DNA of 64,000 nt from Pseudobutyrivibrio ruminis HUN009 (lineage in GTDB: Bacteria; Bacillota; Clostridia; Lachnospirales; Lachnospiraceae), in assembly GCF_000703005.1 (NCBI RefSeq), contig NZ_JNLH01000001.1, positions 399,501-463,500 on the forward strand, given 5' to 3'. The number at the start of each line of letters is the position of its first letter. The first letter of the stretch is position 1. The translations under genes were made by a program, and so were the position numbers. Below the pieces are notes generated by a model that was not told the DNA's origin, did not search any database, and saw nothing but the letters and a program-made list of their open reading frames with translations. Positions 42,114 through 51,192 of the stretch are shown here, in pieces.

Positions 42114-42596
42114 TTATTTATTCTTTCTTGTTTCCTGATCAAGCTCCTTCTGCTTGCGAAGTGCCCAAGCACGAAGTCCCTTTTTCTTCTTTGTATCCTG
42201 AGTAGCATTGCCACCGCGGATGCCCTTTACCTTTGTGATGTAAAGACCAGAAACTGTAGCCTTAACTTCCTTCTTTACAGGAACCTCATCAAAGATTTCT
42301 GCATCGCAGATAAGAGTCATCATCTGTGGGCCAACCTTAGCCTTAACAACTGGAATCTTTGAATTCTTAGCATACCATGGTGTAGCAGCAACAACTGCCT
42401 CTGGAAGACCAGCTTCCTTAAGCTTCATGCGCTTCTTATCAATAATAAGCATTGAAACCTGCTGTGCAACTGCATCCATCTGATCCTGCTGCTCTGCACG
42501 CTTATCCTGTGCCTTCTTACCAAGAAAATATAATACAACGATTGCGGCAACCATAACGACCGCAATAACGATGAGTACAATAGTCACTGTGCTCAT
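42114..42596 (-). CDS. single-pass membrane-anchored protein, basic
   Basis: The 160-residue protein starts with a hydrophobic helix (residues 5-25, TVTIVLIVIAVVMVAAIVVL) and a long cytosolic part, rich in lysine, with a helical start (DKRAEQQDQMDAVAQQV), a central beta-rich block (IPVVKAKVGPQMMTLICDAEIFDEVPV) and a lysine-rich tail. Proteins with this layout are common and uncharacterised in Lachnospiraceae, as far as I recall. GGAGG precedes the ATG. It is the nearest gene on the left side of the giant hairpin at 42682. No function can be given. Confidence 0.7.
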   Translation of the reverse strand: MSTVTIVLIVIAVVMVAAIVVLYFLGKKAQDKRAEQQDQMDAVAQQVSMLIIDKKRMKLKEAGLPEAVVAATPWYAKNSKIPVVKAKVGPQMMTLICDAEIFDEVPVKKEVKATVSGLYITKVKGIRGGNATQDTKKKKGLRAWALRKQKELDQETRKNK

Positions 42597-42681
42597 AAAA
42601 ACATCCTCCTAATCTCCGGCTCCCCTGAGCCACAACTAGAAGCTATTTTACCATGCACTCCCCTCAAAATCAATATCTCCC

Positions 42682-43327
42682 GCCCATCTTACCTGCCCTT
42701 TTCCATCTATTCGCACTGGCCCAGCCCGCCCTCCCCTACAGGCCCGACCACCAGGTCCCTCCAAGGGACGATTTCGCGAATATTATAGTTTTTCTTGGTA
42801 CAAAAGGAGAACACACTGTGAGTGTCTTGTTGCGGGATGAACTTTTTCTGAATCTGTATAGGCTAGGACGGACACTTTTATATTATAATATGGATTTCCA
42901 AAGCTATGGTACCTTGGGTTCATATTACATTCGCTAAATAGAACTAAAAAAGAGATATTTGTATGTATGAGCACCGTGGCACATTCAACGTCGTGTTTCA
43001 AGTGACCACTGCTGCCGCCGTCCTAGCGGCAGCTGCTCATCCATATCAAATATCTCTTTTTGTTCTACTAAGCTCATTCCAAAATCACCCAAAGGTATCC
43101 ATAGTTTTTGAAATCCATATCATAATCAAGAACTGTGTGTCCGTCCATAGACATACAGATTCAGAAAATGTACAGACCTGCAAAAGACACCACAAATTAG
43201 TGTGTTCTCCTTGTACCTTAGAAAAACATAATATTCATGCGATGTCCCTTGGAGGGGCAGGGTGGTTGGGTCTGTAGGGGAGGGCTGGCTGGGCCAATTT
43301 ACCTTGAAGAAGGGCAGGTAGATGGGC
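42682..43327. ncRNA. giant imperfect hairpin element 2 (646 nt)
   Basis: The gap between the basic membrane protein and glycogen phosphorylase genes is a single long fold-back. GCCCATCT at 42682 pairs with AGATGGGC at 43327, and the arms continue pairing inward: ACCTGCCCTT, TGGCCCAGCC, GCCCTCCCCTACAG, CCAAGGGAC, GAATATTAT, GGAGAACACACT, TTTTCTGAATCTGTAT, GGACGGACAC, ATATGGATTTC and AGAGATATTTG each have a near-complement on the other arm, with bulges between. The apex (42960-43045) is a three-way junction closed by TGAGCA/TGCTCA with two sub-hairpins, one being CTGCCGCC/GCGGCAG around GTCCTA. In this orientation the apex AGCACCG and GCCGTCC and the flanking TAAAAAA-AGA-TTTTGTAT resemble the minus strand of element 1. 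Open frames in the arms have no ribosome sites. Confidence 0.8.
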
Positions 43328-43355
43328 CAGTTAAAGTCCTTGGTTGCCGCATGGT

Positions 43356-45605
43356 TTATAGGTGCCAGATATCGGCGTTGTACTGGGCGATGGTGCGGTC
43401 GCTTGAGAAGAAGCCTGCGTTTGCGATGTTTTTAACCATCTTGCGGCCCCATGTGAGGCGGTCTTCGTAGTCGGCAAAGGCTTTCTCTTTGGTCTGGCAG
43501 TAGTCTTTGAAGTCAGGGAAGGTCATAAACCAATCCTTGTTGAGGAGTTCGTTGTAGAGACGCTCCAGGTTCTCCTTCTGGCCTACTGCAAGAAGCTCGT
43601 CTGATACGATGAAGTCTACGCACTTCTTGAGGTTTGCATCCTTTTCGTAGTAGTCGCGTGAGCAGTAGCTTGCATCGGCGTAGCGCTTGATTACTGTGTC
43701 TGAATCGTCACCGAAGATGTAGATGTTGTCGTCACCTACAAATTCGTGCATTTCTACGTTAGCGCCGTCCATTGTTCCAATTGCCACGGCTCCATTGAGC
43801 ATGAACTTCATGTTTGAAGTACCAGATGCTTCTTTTGATGCAAGGGAAATCTGCTCATGGATATCGCAGGCTGGGATAAGCTTTTCTGCAAGTGTTACGT
43901 TGTAGTTTTCAACCATAACAACCTTGAGATATGGGCTTACCTCTGGATCCTTTGCAATGATTTCTGATAAGCAGAGGATAAGATGAATGATATCCTTTGC
44001 GATAACGTAAGCAGGTGCAGCCTTTGCGCCAAAGATAACTGTGATTGGACGAGCTGGCTTTTTGCCTTCTTTGATTTCAAAGTATTTGTTGATTACGTAG
44101 AGGGCATTCATCTGCTGACGCTTGTACTCATGAAGTCTCTTAATCTGAATGTCGTATACGCTGTTGTCGTCGATTTCGATGCCTTGTGTTTTTGCAAGGT
44201 AGTTCTTGAGAACAGTCTTGCGTGTGTTTTTAACATCAAGGAAACGCTGAACAACTGCATCGTCATTCATGTACTGCTCAAGCTTCTTAAGCTCTGTAGC
44301 ATCCTTCTTGAAGCCAGGACCAATAAGCTCTTCGATAAGCTTAGAAAGCTCTGGGTTGCAATATAGTAACCAACGACGGAATGTGATTCCGTTTGTCTTG
44401 TTGTTGAACTTTTCAGGATAGAGCTCATAAAATTTATGAAGCTCTGTCTCCTTTAATATTTCTGTATGAAGGGCAGCAACACCGTTGATTGATATGCCAT
44501 AGTGGATGTCCATGTGTGCCATGTGTACAAGACCATCCTTGATAATGGCAACATCAGGGTCTGCAACCTTCTTTGCAATGCGGTTGTGAAGCTCGCGAAT
44601 GATAGGCATGAGCTGTGGAACAGCCTTCATCATAAAGTGGATAGGCCACTTTTCAAGGGCTTCTGCGAGGATTGTGTGGTTTGTGTAAGCTGTGCACTTT
44701 GAAACCACATCAATTGCCTCGTCCATTGTAAGCCCACGAATCTGAAGGAGTCGAATGAGTTCCGGTATAACCATTGATGGATGTGTATCGTTAATCTGAA
44801 TTACAGCATAATCTGCTAAATCATAAAGGTTTGAGCCCTTTTCTACAGCTTCATCAAGGATGAGCTGAGCTGCATTTGAAACCATGAAATACTGCTGATA
44901 AACACGGAGTAATCTACCATTGTCATCAGAATCATCTGGGTATAAGAACAATGTAAGATTCTTTGTGAACTCGCTCTTATCGAAATTAATTCCATCTTTA
45001 ATAATTGATTCATCTACTGTATCTACGTCGAAAAGATGAAGCTTTGTTGTAACAGAATCATAACCTGTTACATCTATATCATACATGCGAGATGTTACAT
45101 TGAAGCCACCAAAATCAACCTGATATGTGCGCTCTGTTTTTGTCATCCAGCTGTGCTCTGACATCCATGGGTTTGGTTCCTCGTTCTGCAAATTGTTTTT
45201 GAAGACCTGCTTAAAAAGTCCCATGTGATATGCCAATCCAACACCATCACCATTAAGACCAAGTGTTGCAATTGAATCAAGGAAGCAAGCTGCAAGACGA
45301 CCAAGTCCACCATTTCCAAGTGAAGGCTCAACCTCGATTTCCTCTATTTCTGCAAGAGACTTTCCACAAGCCTCAAGCTCAGCCTTAACCTCATCATATA
45401 TTCCAAGATTGATAAGGTTATTTGAAAGGAGCTTACCAATCAAAAACTCAGCGCTGATGTAATAAAGCTTTTTCTTGCCACCAGCAATCTCCTTACTTTT
45501 AGCCTTATCTTTTACATACTCAAGTAAGCCAACATAAATCTCTTCATTTGTGCACTGATCCATGTGGCGACCAAATCGAATCTTAATATACTCATTTGCA
45601 GTCAT
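43356..45605 (-). CDS. glgP: glycogen/starch phosphorylase
   Basis: The 749-residue protein is a family GT35 alpha-glucan phosphorylase: EVEPSLGNGGLGRLAACFLDS near 95, the NDTHPS block, VKNTRKTVLKNYL, VYDIQIKRLHEYKRQ and the pyridoxal-phosphate lysine segment SLASKEASGTSNMKFMLNG near residue 597. It removes glucose-1-phosphate from glycogen in the cytosol. It is short compared with the roughly 800-residue bacterial enzymes, with a reduced N-terminal regulatory part, so simple control is expected. GGAGGG precedes the ATG by eight bases. The 3' end is 29 bases from giant hairpin 2, with no ordinary terminator. Confidence 0.93.
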   Translation of the reverse strand: MTANEYIKIRFGRHMDQCTNEEIYVGLLEYVKDKAKSKEIAGGKKKLYYISAEFLIGKLLSNNLINLGIYDEVKAELEACGKSLAEIEEIEVEPSLGNGGLGRLAACFLDSIATLGLNGDGVGLAYHMGLFKQVFKNNLQNEEPNPWMSEHSWMTKTERTYQVDFGGFNVTSRMYDIDVTGYDSVTTKLHLFDVDTVDESIIKDGINFDKSEFTKNLTLFLYPDDSDDNGRLLRVYQQYFMVSNAAQLILDEAVEKGSNLYDLADYAVIQINDTHPSMVIPELIRLLQIRGLTMDEAIDVVSKCTAYTNHTILAEALEKWPIHFMMKAVPQLMPIIRELHNRIAKKVADPDVAIIKDGLVHMAHMDIHYGISINGVAALHTEILKETELHKFYELYPEKFNNKTNGITFRRWLLYCNPELSKLIEELIGPGFKKDATELKKLEQYMNDDAVVQRFLDVKNTRKTVLKNYLAKTQGIEIDDNSVYDIQIKRLHEYKRQQMNALYVINKYFEIKEGKKPARPITVIFGAKAAPAYVIAKDIIHLILCLSEIIAKDPEVSPYLKVVMVENYNVTLAEKLIPACDIHEQISLASKEASGTSNMKFMLNGAVAIGTMDGANVEMHEFVGDDNIYIFGDDSDTVIKRYADASYCSRDYYEKDANLKKCVDFIVSDELLAVGQKENLERLYNELLNKDWFMTFPDFKDYCQTKEKAFADYEDRLTWGRKMVKNIANAGFFSSDRTIAQYNADIWHL

Positions 45606-45752
45606 AATTACCCTCCTAAACTATAGTCCGCCTTTAACCGGCTCAATATATTTTCATCATTACAATTAGTATTATAATGCGCCTACCATTTCAAAAACTT
45701 GCACAAACCCGCTATAAAGTGATACTATTCTATCATTATAGGAGATAGACAC

Positions 45753-46622
45753 ATGATTAATATTAACGATTATCAGTCCATACATGAGGTTACTAGCCAC
45801 TTTGACTACAACATTCCATACAACACATATCCTTGTACTATTCCGCTGGATTTTGATTCGGTGCCACTGCACTGGCATGAGGATGCCGAATTTATCTATA
45901 TAAAAAAGGGGGCTGGAATCATTATCATCGACGGAAATGAGAACACTGTAGCTGCCGGGGATATTGCCTTTATACTGCCAGGCAAGGTCCACGGTATTTA
46001 TCAGCTTTCGGATAATTCTATGGAATACGAAAATATCATTTTTGATTCAAAGATGTTCGCCTCTAACTTAGACGAATTCTATGACAGATTTCTCAAGCCA
46101 TTTTTCGAGAACACCGTGGATATTCCCCAAGTTTTTAGGCCTGGTGTCACCGGATATGAAAGTATAAAGAAATATCTGGATAGCAACGACAACATCTCCA
46201 GCCACAGAGAAGGGGCATGGGGCCTTGCCATCAAAGGCAATCTCTATCTGCTTCTTTTTAATTTAGTAACGCTTTATGAAGATAAGATTGATACAAAGAA
46301 TAAGAAGAAAATCGACAAGCTAAAGCCTGTCATCAAATATGTAGAATTGAATTATGGTAATCAAATCACCGTTGCTGAAATGGCAGATTTAGCAGGATTT
46401 TCCGAGTCCCATTTTATGCGATTTTTCAAGGAAGCCTTCGGCGTAAGCTTCATCACATATCTAAACGACTACAGACTTTCCATGGCCTCCCGCTTGCTTT
46501 TAGAATCAGAGGAGACAATCCTTACCATATCCCAGCAGGTGGGCTTTGAAAACCTCTCCCACTTCAACCGTCAGTTCAAACGCAAATACAATAAAACTCC
46601 CAGAGAATACAAAAAAGCATAG
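45753..46622 (+). CDS. AraC-family transcriptional regulator
   Basis: The 289-residue protein has an N-terminal cupin-like sensor domain (residues 20-110, VPLHWHEDAEFIYIKKGAG, then AAGDIAFILPGKVHGI) and a C-terminal pair of helix-turn-helix motifs: ITVAEMADLAGFSESHFMRFF and TILTISQQVGFENLSHFNRQF, ending in KYNKTPREYKK. The sensor probably binds a sugar or related small molecule. It is divergent from glycogen phosphorylase, so control of glycogen breakdown is possible, though targets are unknown. TAGGAG lies seven bases before the ATG. A terminator overlaps the stop codon. Confidence 0.9.
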   Translation: MININDYQSIHEVTSHFDYNIPYNTYPCTIPLDFDSVPLHWHEDAEFIYIKKGAGIIIIDGNENTVAAGDIAFILPGKVHGIYQLSDNSMEYENIIFDSKMFASNLDEFYDRFLKPFFENTVDIPQVFRPGVTGYESIKKYLDSNDNISSHREGAWGLAIKGNLYLLLFNLVTLYEDKIDTKNKKKIDKLKPVIKYVELNYGNQITVAEMADLAGFSESHFMRFFKEAFGVSFITYLNDYRLSMASRLLLESEETILTISQQVGFENLSHFNRQFKRKYNKTPREYKKA

Positions 46623-46643
46623 CAGCCTAAACTGCTATGCTTT
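46614..46643. terminator. bidirectional terminator between convergent genes
   Basis: AAAGCATAGCAG, loop CCTAAA, CTGCTATGCTTT, twelve pairs. The stop codon of the AraC gene is inside the first half. It ends with TTTATCTTTT on the plus strand and A6 on the other side. Confidence 0.75.
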
Positions 46644-46659
46644 ATCTTTTCATTTCTAA

Positions 46660-48807
46660 TTAATACCAACCGTAGGAATCGTAAGCTTCATCCTCGTAGT
46701 AATAATCGTCATAATCGTAATAGTCATCATAATAATCATCATAATAGTAGCTATCATCGTAGTAGCTATCATATCCGTACAATCCAAGAACCAACGAATA
46801 GATAGCTTCATCATCGCCAGACTTTAATGTCTCGCTGATTGTCTTGAGAACTTCTACGTATTCGCTTGGCACCTTTGCTGCCTCAAGGTTGCTAACTGTT
46901 GATGACAAATCAACGATTTTGAGAAGATCAATCATCTCTTCTCCATCCATGTTTTCAAGGTCGTAAACTGTTCCGGCCTTTGCCATATCTGGCACATCTT
47001 CCATTGAATATGAAAGATTTACCTGAAGAAGTGAATCGTTGTCTGCCATGACGTTCATGTCGATTTTACCAGTAGTGCCTTCTGTCTGAACAACGAAATC
47101 GTACTGAGCAAGTGCAAGGAATTGCATGTCATCCTCATAGATTGACTCTGTCATTCCTTCTCCAAGTGTAACAAGGAACTCTGCGTTAACACCACGTGTT
47201 TTGCTGTATGTCTTCTGGTCGAAGTTCTTAACCTCAACTGTAAAGTACTCTTCGTCATCTAATGCAACAGTGTATGTACCGTTTAAGAACTCATCCTGTG
47301 ATGTGCCCTTACCATCAATTGTAAGTGCCTCGCCTTCAGTATTAACAATCTTTAGCTTAAGACCTGAATCAGCGCCATCTTCTGGCATGTATAATGTAAA
47401 TACTTCGCCTTCAGCATCATCGTCATATGAGATACCCTTGATGTTGAATGCGCTATCAAGATAAACATAGAGAACACCAACATCCTTGTTCTTCTTTGGA
47501 TTCTTTTCAATCTTCTCTAATGTCTTTTTGGCATCCTTCTTTGCTGAAGAAACATCTGAAGTGATGTCATCCCAGTACTCCTCTGCATCTGCATACTCAG
47601 ATTCCTCATCTGACTGAATCTCTGCCTCAAGGAATGGCATAAGCATTTCCTTAAGATCATCATCTTCCTCGAATGCTTCTGCTAAATCATATGTAAGCTG
47701 AGCATCTGTCTTTGCGTCGATTGTAATAGCAAGCTCTGTGTATGTAGCCTTTACTCCGCTAGCCTTGATTTCCTTTTTGTCCTTTGTGATATCTGCGCCT
47801 GCAAGATCCTTCTTGATGATGCTTGCGTAGTTATCAGCTGTTGTGCTCATCTGAGCAGGTGTTGGATATGTCTCTGCGTATGTTGAAAGCTGTGTTGTGT
47901 AATCAGCGATTGCCTTAACAATTTCCTGCTTGTCAAAATCTGAGCCAGCAATGAATGATGCATCAGAAACGATTTCTGGGGCTGAGACGTAAGCCTCGCC
48001 TGCATTAGCATCAATAAGTGCCTGGAATGTAGTGATGTGTGTTCCATTGATGCTTGCATCTACATCAAGTCCTAATGACTTATCCTGAACATCCATAGCG
48101 ATTGTTGCACCTGCACTATTAAACCAAGAAATATCAGCTGCAGTCATGCCCATTTCGTCAGCCAAAAGGCTCTTGATTTTGTCGCCAAGTGTAAAATCTA
48201 CTGAAAGAGTCATATCACCATTTAAATCAGCGTATGATTCCTGGATGGAATTGTAGCTAACTTCATATTCCTCAACAAGGCTACCTGACTGATTGTCGAT
48301 TGCTTTAGAAAGCATCTTTGCAGGGTTGTTGATGAATTTATATGCGAAGAATCCGCCTACTGCAAGAAGTGCAATTACAACCACTACAACAATAGCAATG
48401 ATAATTCCTTTCTTGCCCTTTTTAGGAGCTGGAGCTTCCTCAGCAGGTGGAATTGGTGACCACTGTGGAGTAGGCTGCTCTACTGGAGCCTCTTCTGCTA
48501 CTGGCTGCTCCTCAGCCTGGTCAGAAATCACTTCATCTACTGTAAGAACTTTTTCTTCTGTATTATCTTCTACTGGAGCCTCTTCGATTACTGGAGCTTC
48601 CCCTGTCTCAGATACCTCTTCTACAGGTTCTTCAGCCTGAGCCTCTTCTACTTGTGGCTCCTCTACCTCTGAAGCAGCCTCTACAACTGGCTCCTCTACA
48701 GGGGCTTCCTGTGGTGCTGGAGCTGCAGGCTGCTTAGCTGGAGTCCCACACTTTGGACAGAACTTTGCAGTTGCGCTAAGTTCAAATCCACATTTAGTAC
48801 AAAACAT
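46660..48807 (-). CDS. zinc-ribbon, single-pass membrane protein with a tyrosine/aspartate-rich tail
   Basis: The 715-residue protein begins with a zinc ribbon (FCTKCG and FCPKCG at 2-22), then a long proline/glutamate/valine-rich linker with PVEE-type repeats, a membrane helix near 133-157 and a large extracellular part (160-680) with lipoprotein-like beta-rich segments and DUF-type repeats such as AEAFEEDDDLKEMLM. The C-terminal 40 residues are almost only tyrosine and aspartate, in YYDD-type runs. The type is common in Firmicutes (zinc ribbon inside, sensor outside) and its role is unknown. It is downstream of an ABC-2 transporter set and may work with it. The start ATG follows GGGAGG. Confidence 0.8.
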   Translation of the reverse strand: MFCTKCGFELSATAKFCPKCGTPAKQPAAPAPQEAPVEEPVVEAASEVEEPQVEEAQAEEPVEEVSETGEAPVIEEAPVEDNTEEKVLTVDEVISDQAEEQPVAEEAPVEQPTPQWSPIPPAEEAPAPKKGKKGIIIAIVVVVVIALLAVGGFFAYKFINNPAKMLSKAIDNQSGSLVEEYEVSYNSIQESYADLNGDMTLSVDFTLGDKIKSLLADEMGMTAADISWFNSAGATIAMDVQDKSLGLDVDASINGTHITTFQALIDANAGEAYVSAPEIVSDASFIAGSDFDKQEIVKAIADYTTQLSTYAETYPTPAQMSTTADNYASIIKKDLAGADITKDKKEIKASGVKATYTELAITIDAKTDAQLTYDLAEAFEEDDDLKEMLMPFLEAEIQSDEESEYADAEEYWDDITSDVSSAKKDAKKTLEKIEKNPKKNKDVGVLYVYLDSAFNIKGISYDDDAEGEVFTLYMPEDGADSGLKLKIVNTEGEALTIDGKGTSQDEFLNGTYTVALDDEEYFTVEVKNFDQKTYSKTRGVNAEFLVTLGEGMTESIYEDDMQFLALAQYDFVVQTEGTTGKIDMNVMADNDSLLQVNLSYSMEDVPDMAKAGTVYDLENMDGEEMIDLLKIVDLSSTVSNLEAAKVPSEYVEVLKTISETLKSGDDEAIYSLVLGLYGYDSYYDDSYYYDDYYDDYYDYDDYYYEDEAYDSYGWY

Positions 48808-48822
48808 AAATCTTCCTCCCTC

Positions 48823-49944
48823 TCACTTTGAGTGTCGCTTAATGGTATTAATTATATACCATAAAATTAAAAAAGCAATACCATAAATTAATAAACTTTT
48901 TAAATAATATAAATCATGGATGCTATATAAATAGTGGAATGTTGGGCAAAATCGCTGTAACATACGACCTTCTTTGAAGTCGATGAATACAGGGGAAAGT
49001 ATTGCCGATGCCATGATAAGAATCGGTGTAACGATTCCAAGTCCCTTAATGCTGTGAATGATTTCTCTGATAAAAATAGCCACCACGATGACTACAAAAT
49101 CATATGCAGCAATAGTCGCAATCTCTCTTCCCAAGGATGTGAACACACCTCCCCAGTACATGCCAACAAGTACCATTATTGTCGGAATAAAAATTATAAC
49201 TAGATAGTAAAGCAAATCTCTGAGTATAAAGACCCTTGTCTTCCACCAGATAAACAAGCCATTTGCCTCATCCTCAAGATAATACATGGATGCAGCTATT
49301 CCACAAAGGAGAAGCCACAGCGCTAGGATTCCTCTTAGCGGCATCATCAGATAATTAGTATCTTCAGATGAATTGTCTGTGCCATCAACATAGCCCATCT
49401 CAAAGAGATTGCCATTAATCTCGTAATTATCATATGTTTCGATGATGTGGTTCAACTGATCCTCAGTTGGATTGTCATCGTACACATTTTTTGAAATGTA
49501 GTAAATAGCCATTTGTCTGGCAATCATAGGATAAACTCTGCTGGCGAGTACCTCCCTGCCAAGCATGTGTGTAAGACCACTTTCACGGATAACAATTTCT
49601 ATCTTTGTTTTGGTCTTGCCCTTTGTAGCCATGTTATCCACAAGGGTATCCAAATCTTCTGGCACAATCCACCCTTCGGTGAGCTGCTGTGACTCCACAT
49701 CCTTCACCACTGCATCTGCATCGTCATAAAACTTAAATAGCAGACTACCTGGATTGGATTCCAGATTCTCTTTCAGCCATTTGGAGCAGCTGTCATCACC
49801 TGGGATGTAGACGCCAATTGTCATGAGTCCCGATGGTGCAGCGCTCATAGCATTCAGCATAAGCACCATCAATGGAACTACCAAAAGCATGGCTATGTAA
49901 CTTTTCTTTTTTAATAACCTTTTTAATAGTAGTAAGTATTTCAT
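48823..49944 (-). CDS. ABC-2 type transporter membrane subunit B
   Basis: The 373-residue protein begins KYLLLLKRLLKKKSYIAML, with a first helix at 18-38, a large extracellular domain (40-205) and five further helices from about 210 (LMMPLRGILALWLLLCGIAA). This is the topology of YhgE/ABC-2 permeases that lack an ATPase. The ATG is two bases after the stop of the upstream permease gene (TAA GG ATG), so it is translated by coupling; the 75-base longer frame overlaps the neighbour and is not used. Its ATPase is at 51193-51858. Exported substrate unknown. Confidence 0.85.
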   Translation of the reverse strand: MKYLLLLKRLLKKKSYIAMLLVVPLMVLMLNAMSAAPSGLMTIGVYIPGDDSCSKWLKENLESNPGSLLFKFYDDADAVVKDVESQQLTEGWIVPEDLDTLVDNMATKGKTKTKIEIVIRESGLTHMLGREVLASRVYPMIARQMAIYYISKNVYDDNPTEDQLNHIIETYDNYEINGNLFEMGYVDGTDNSSEDTNYLMMPLRGILALWLLLCGIAASMYYLEDEANGLFIWWKTRVFILRDLLYYLVIIFIPTIMVLVGMYWGGVFTSLGREIATIAAYDFVVIVVAIFIREIIHSIKGLGIVTPILIMASAILSPVFIDFKEGRMLQRFCPTFHYLYSIHDLYYLKSLLIYGIAFLILWYIINTIKRHSK

Positions 49945-49946
49945 CC

Positions 49947-51188
49947 TTATTTCATCTTCTGTCTTCTTACAACCATTGCAATTCCAAGGAATGCCACGGT
50001 GTAAGCGCACATAATCCAAAAGTATAATCCTGTCTCATCGTCGGTAATCACACCGCCCATGTATGAAAATGCTACACCGGACGGAATGAACTCGCCAATT
50101 TTTTGAACGATTGCAGGGAAGAATGTCTTTGGATAGAAATATCCAGACACATATCCCATTCCAATGTAAAGCATAAATGCCACCAGAATTTTGTTGATGA
50201 CACCTACCAGAATCTCAAAAATCATAAATCCTAATGCAGCAAACATGATGGATACTGGAAGCAATTTGCCTGCAATTTCTCCTAATGTCTTCATCAGATT
50301 TACATCTATCTCCACAGAATCCAGCACGCCAAAATGAATAGCAGCTGCCATCAATCCAAATATCACAGCCATGCAAATGATGTTGATGGTCAAAAATGGG
50401 ATATACTCACCAAGCACCTGGGCCACAGCACCGATGCCCTTTGATTTCATGAACCGAATTCTTCCATCCTTTTGGCCAAGGAAAAATGAGATGGCACAGA
50501 ATGAAAGCAGAAGCATGAAAAACAAAAGTATTCCAAGGAAATAATAGGCTGGTGTGGATAGACCATCTGAGAGGCCAAGCTCTGTGATTTCTGCCACATT
50601 GGTTCTGACGATTAGTGCCGAAATATATCGCATAAACAAATCGTTTATTTTCTCGGAGCGATAGTTTTTATCGAAGCCCTCTTCCTTCATCAGCTGCCTG
50701 AGGGTAAGGATACCTGTCTCGGAATAAATGATGATGTGGGTTGCAATAGATGAAATCTCATCCATCATCACATTTGAAATGCCCTTTTGACCTGATGTAG
50801 CATAGTATTTTAGCTTTGCATCATTTGTCATTGCATCAAGGGCATTGCTGAACTCCTCCGTAATTACGATATAGGCAGAAATATCAGCGTTTCTTAAAGC
50901 CTGCTTGGCAGCCTCTTCATCATCGTACTCTACCAGCTCAATCATGTATCGGCTCTCATCAAGGGTGCCTACCATGTAGATTCCAAGGCTTATCATTTCA
51001 TCATCAGTGTCACCAACAACACCTAGCTTGTAGCGCTGCTGCTCTGATGCGTATGTGTCGCTATAAATGAGAGCATAACCTGCCACAGACAGCAAAAAAG
51101 CCACCACTAAAATCATTGCGAGTATTCCGGGTAGCAGTTTAAATATTCGTTTATATTGAATTAGCAAATAATCTTTAAACTTTACCAT
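49947..51188 (-). CDS. ABC-2 type transporter membrane subunit A
   Basis: The 413-residue protein has the same layout as its neighbour: an N-terminal helix (LLPGILAMILVVAFLLSVAG, 17-37), a large extracellular domain (40-210) with DTYASEQQRYKLGVVGD, and five helices from about 215 to 410. The two proteins are likely to form a heterodimer. It starts four bases after the stop of the ATPase gene (51193). No signature for a particular substrate is seen; a neighbouring MBOAT/SGNH pair suggests a cell-surface role. Confidence 0.85.
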   Translation of the reverse strand: MVKFKDYLLIQYKRIFKLLPGILAMILVVAFLLSVAGYALIYSDTYASEQQRYKLGVVGDTDDEMISLGIYMVGTLDESRYMIELVEYDDEEAAKQALRNADISAYIVITEEFSNALDAMTNDAKLKYYATSGQKGISNVMMDEISSIATHIIIYSETGILTLRQLMKEEGFDKNYRSEKINDLFMRYISALIVRTNVAEITELGLSDGLSTPAYYFLGILLFFMLLLSFCAISFFLGQKDGRIRFMKSKGIGAVAQVLGEYIPFLTINIICMAVIFGLMAAAIHFGVLDSVEIDVNLMKTLGEIAGKLLPVSIMFAALGFMIFEILVGVINKILVAFMLYIGMGYVSGYFYPKTFFPAIVQKIGEFIPSGVAFSYMGGVITDDETGLYFWIMCAYTVAFLGIAMVVRRQKMK

Positions 51189-51192
51189 AACT

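Noticed and set aside
42963..43277. 104-residue frame within giant hairpin 2 (and a 72-residue one on the other strand)
   Set aside because: Both fall inside paired arms, lack a ribosome site and have no protein-like composition; their openness follows from the pairing.
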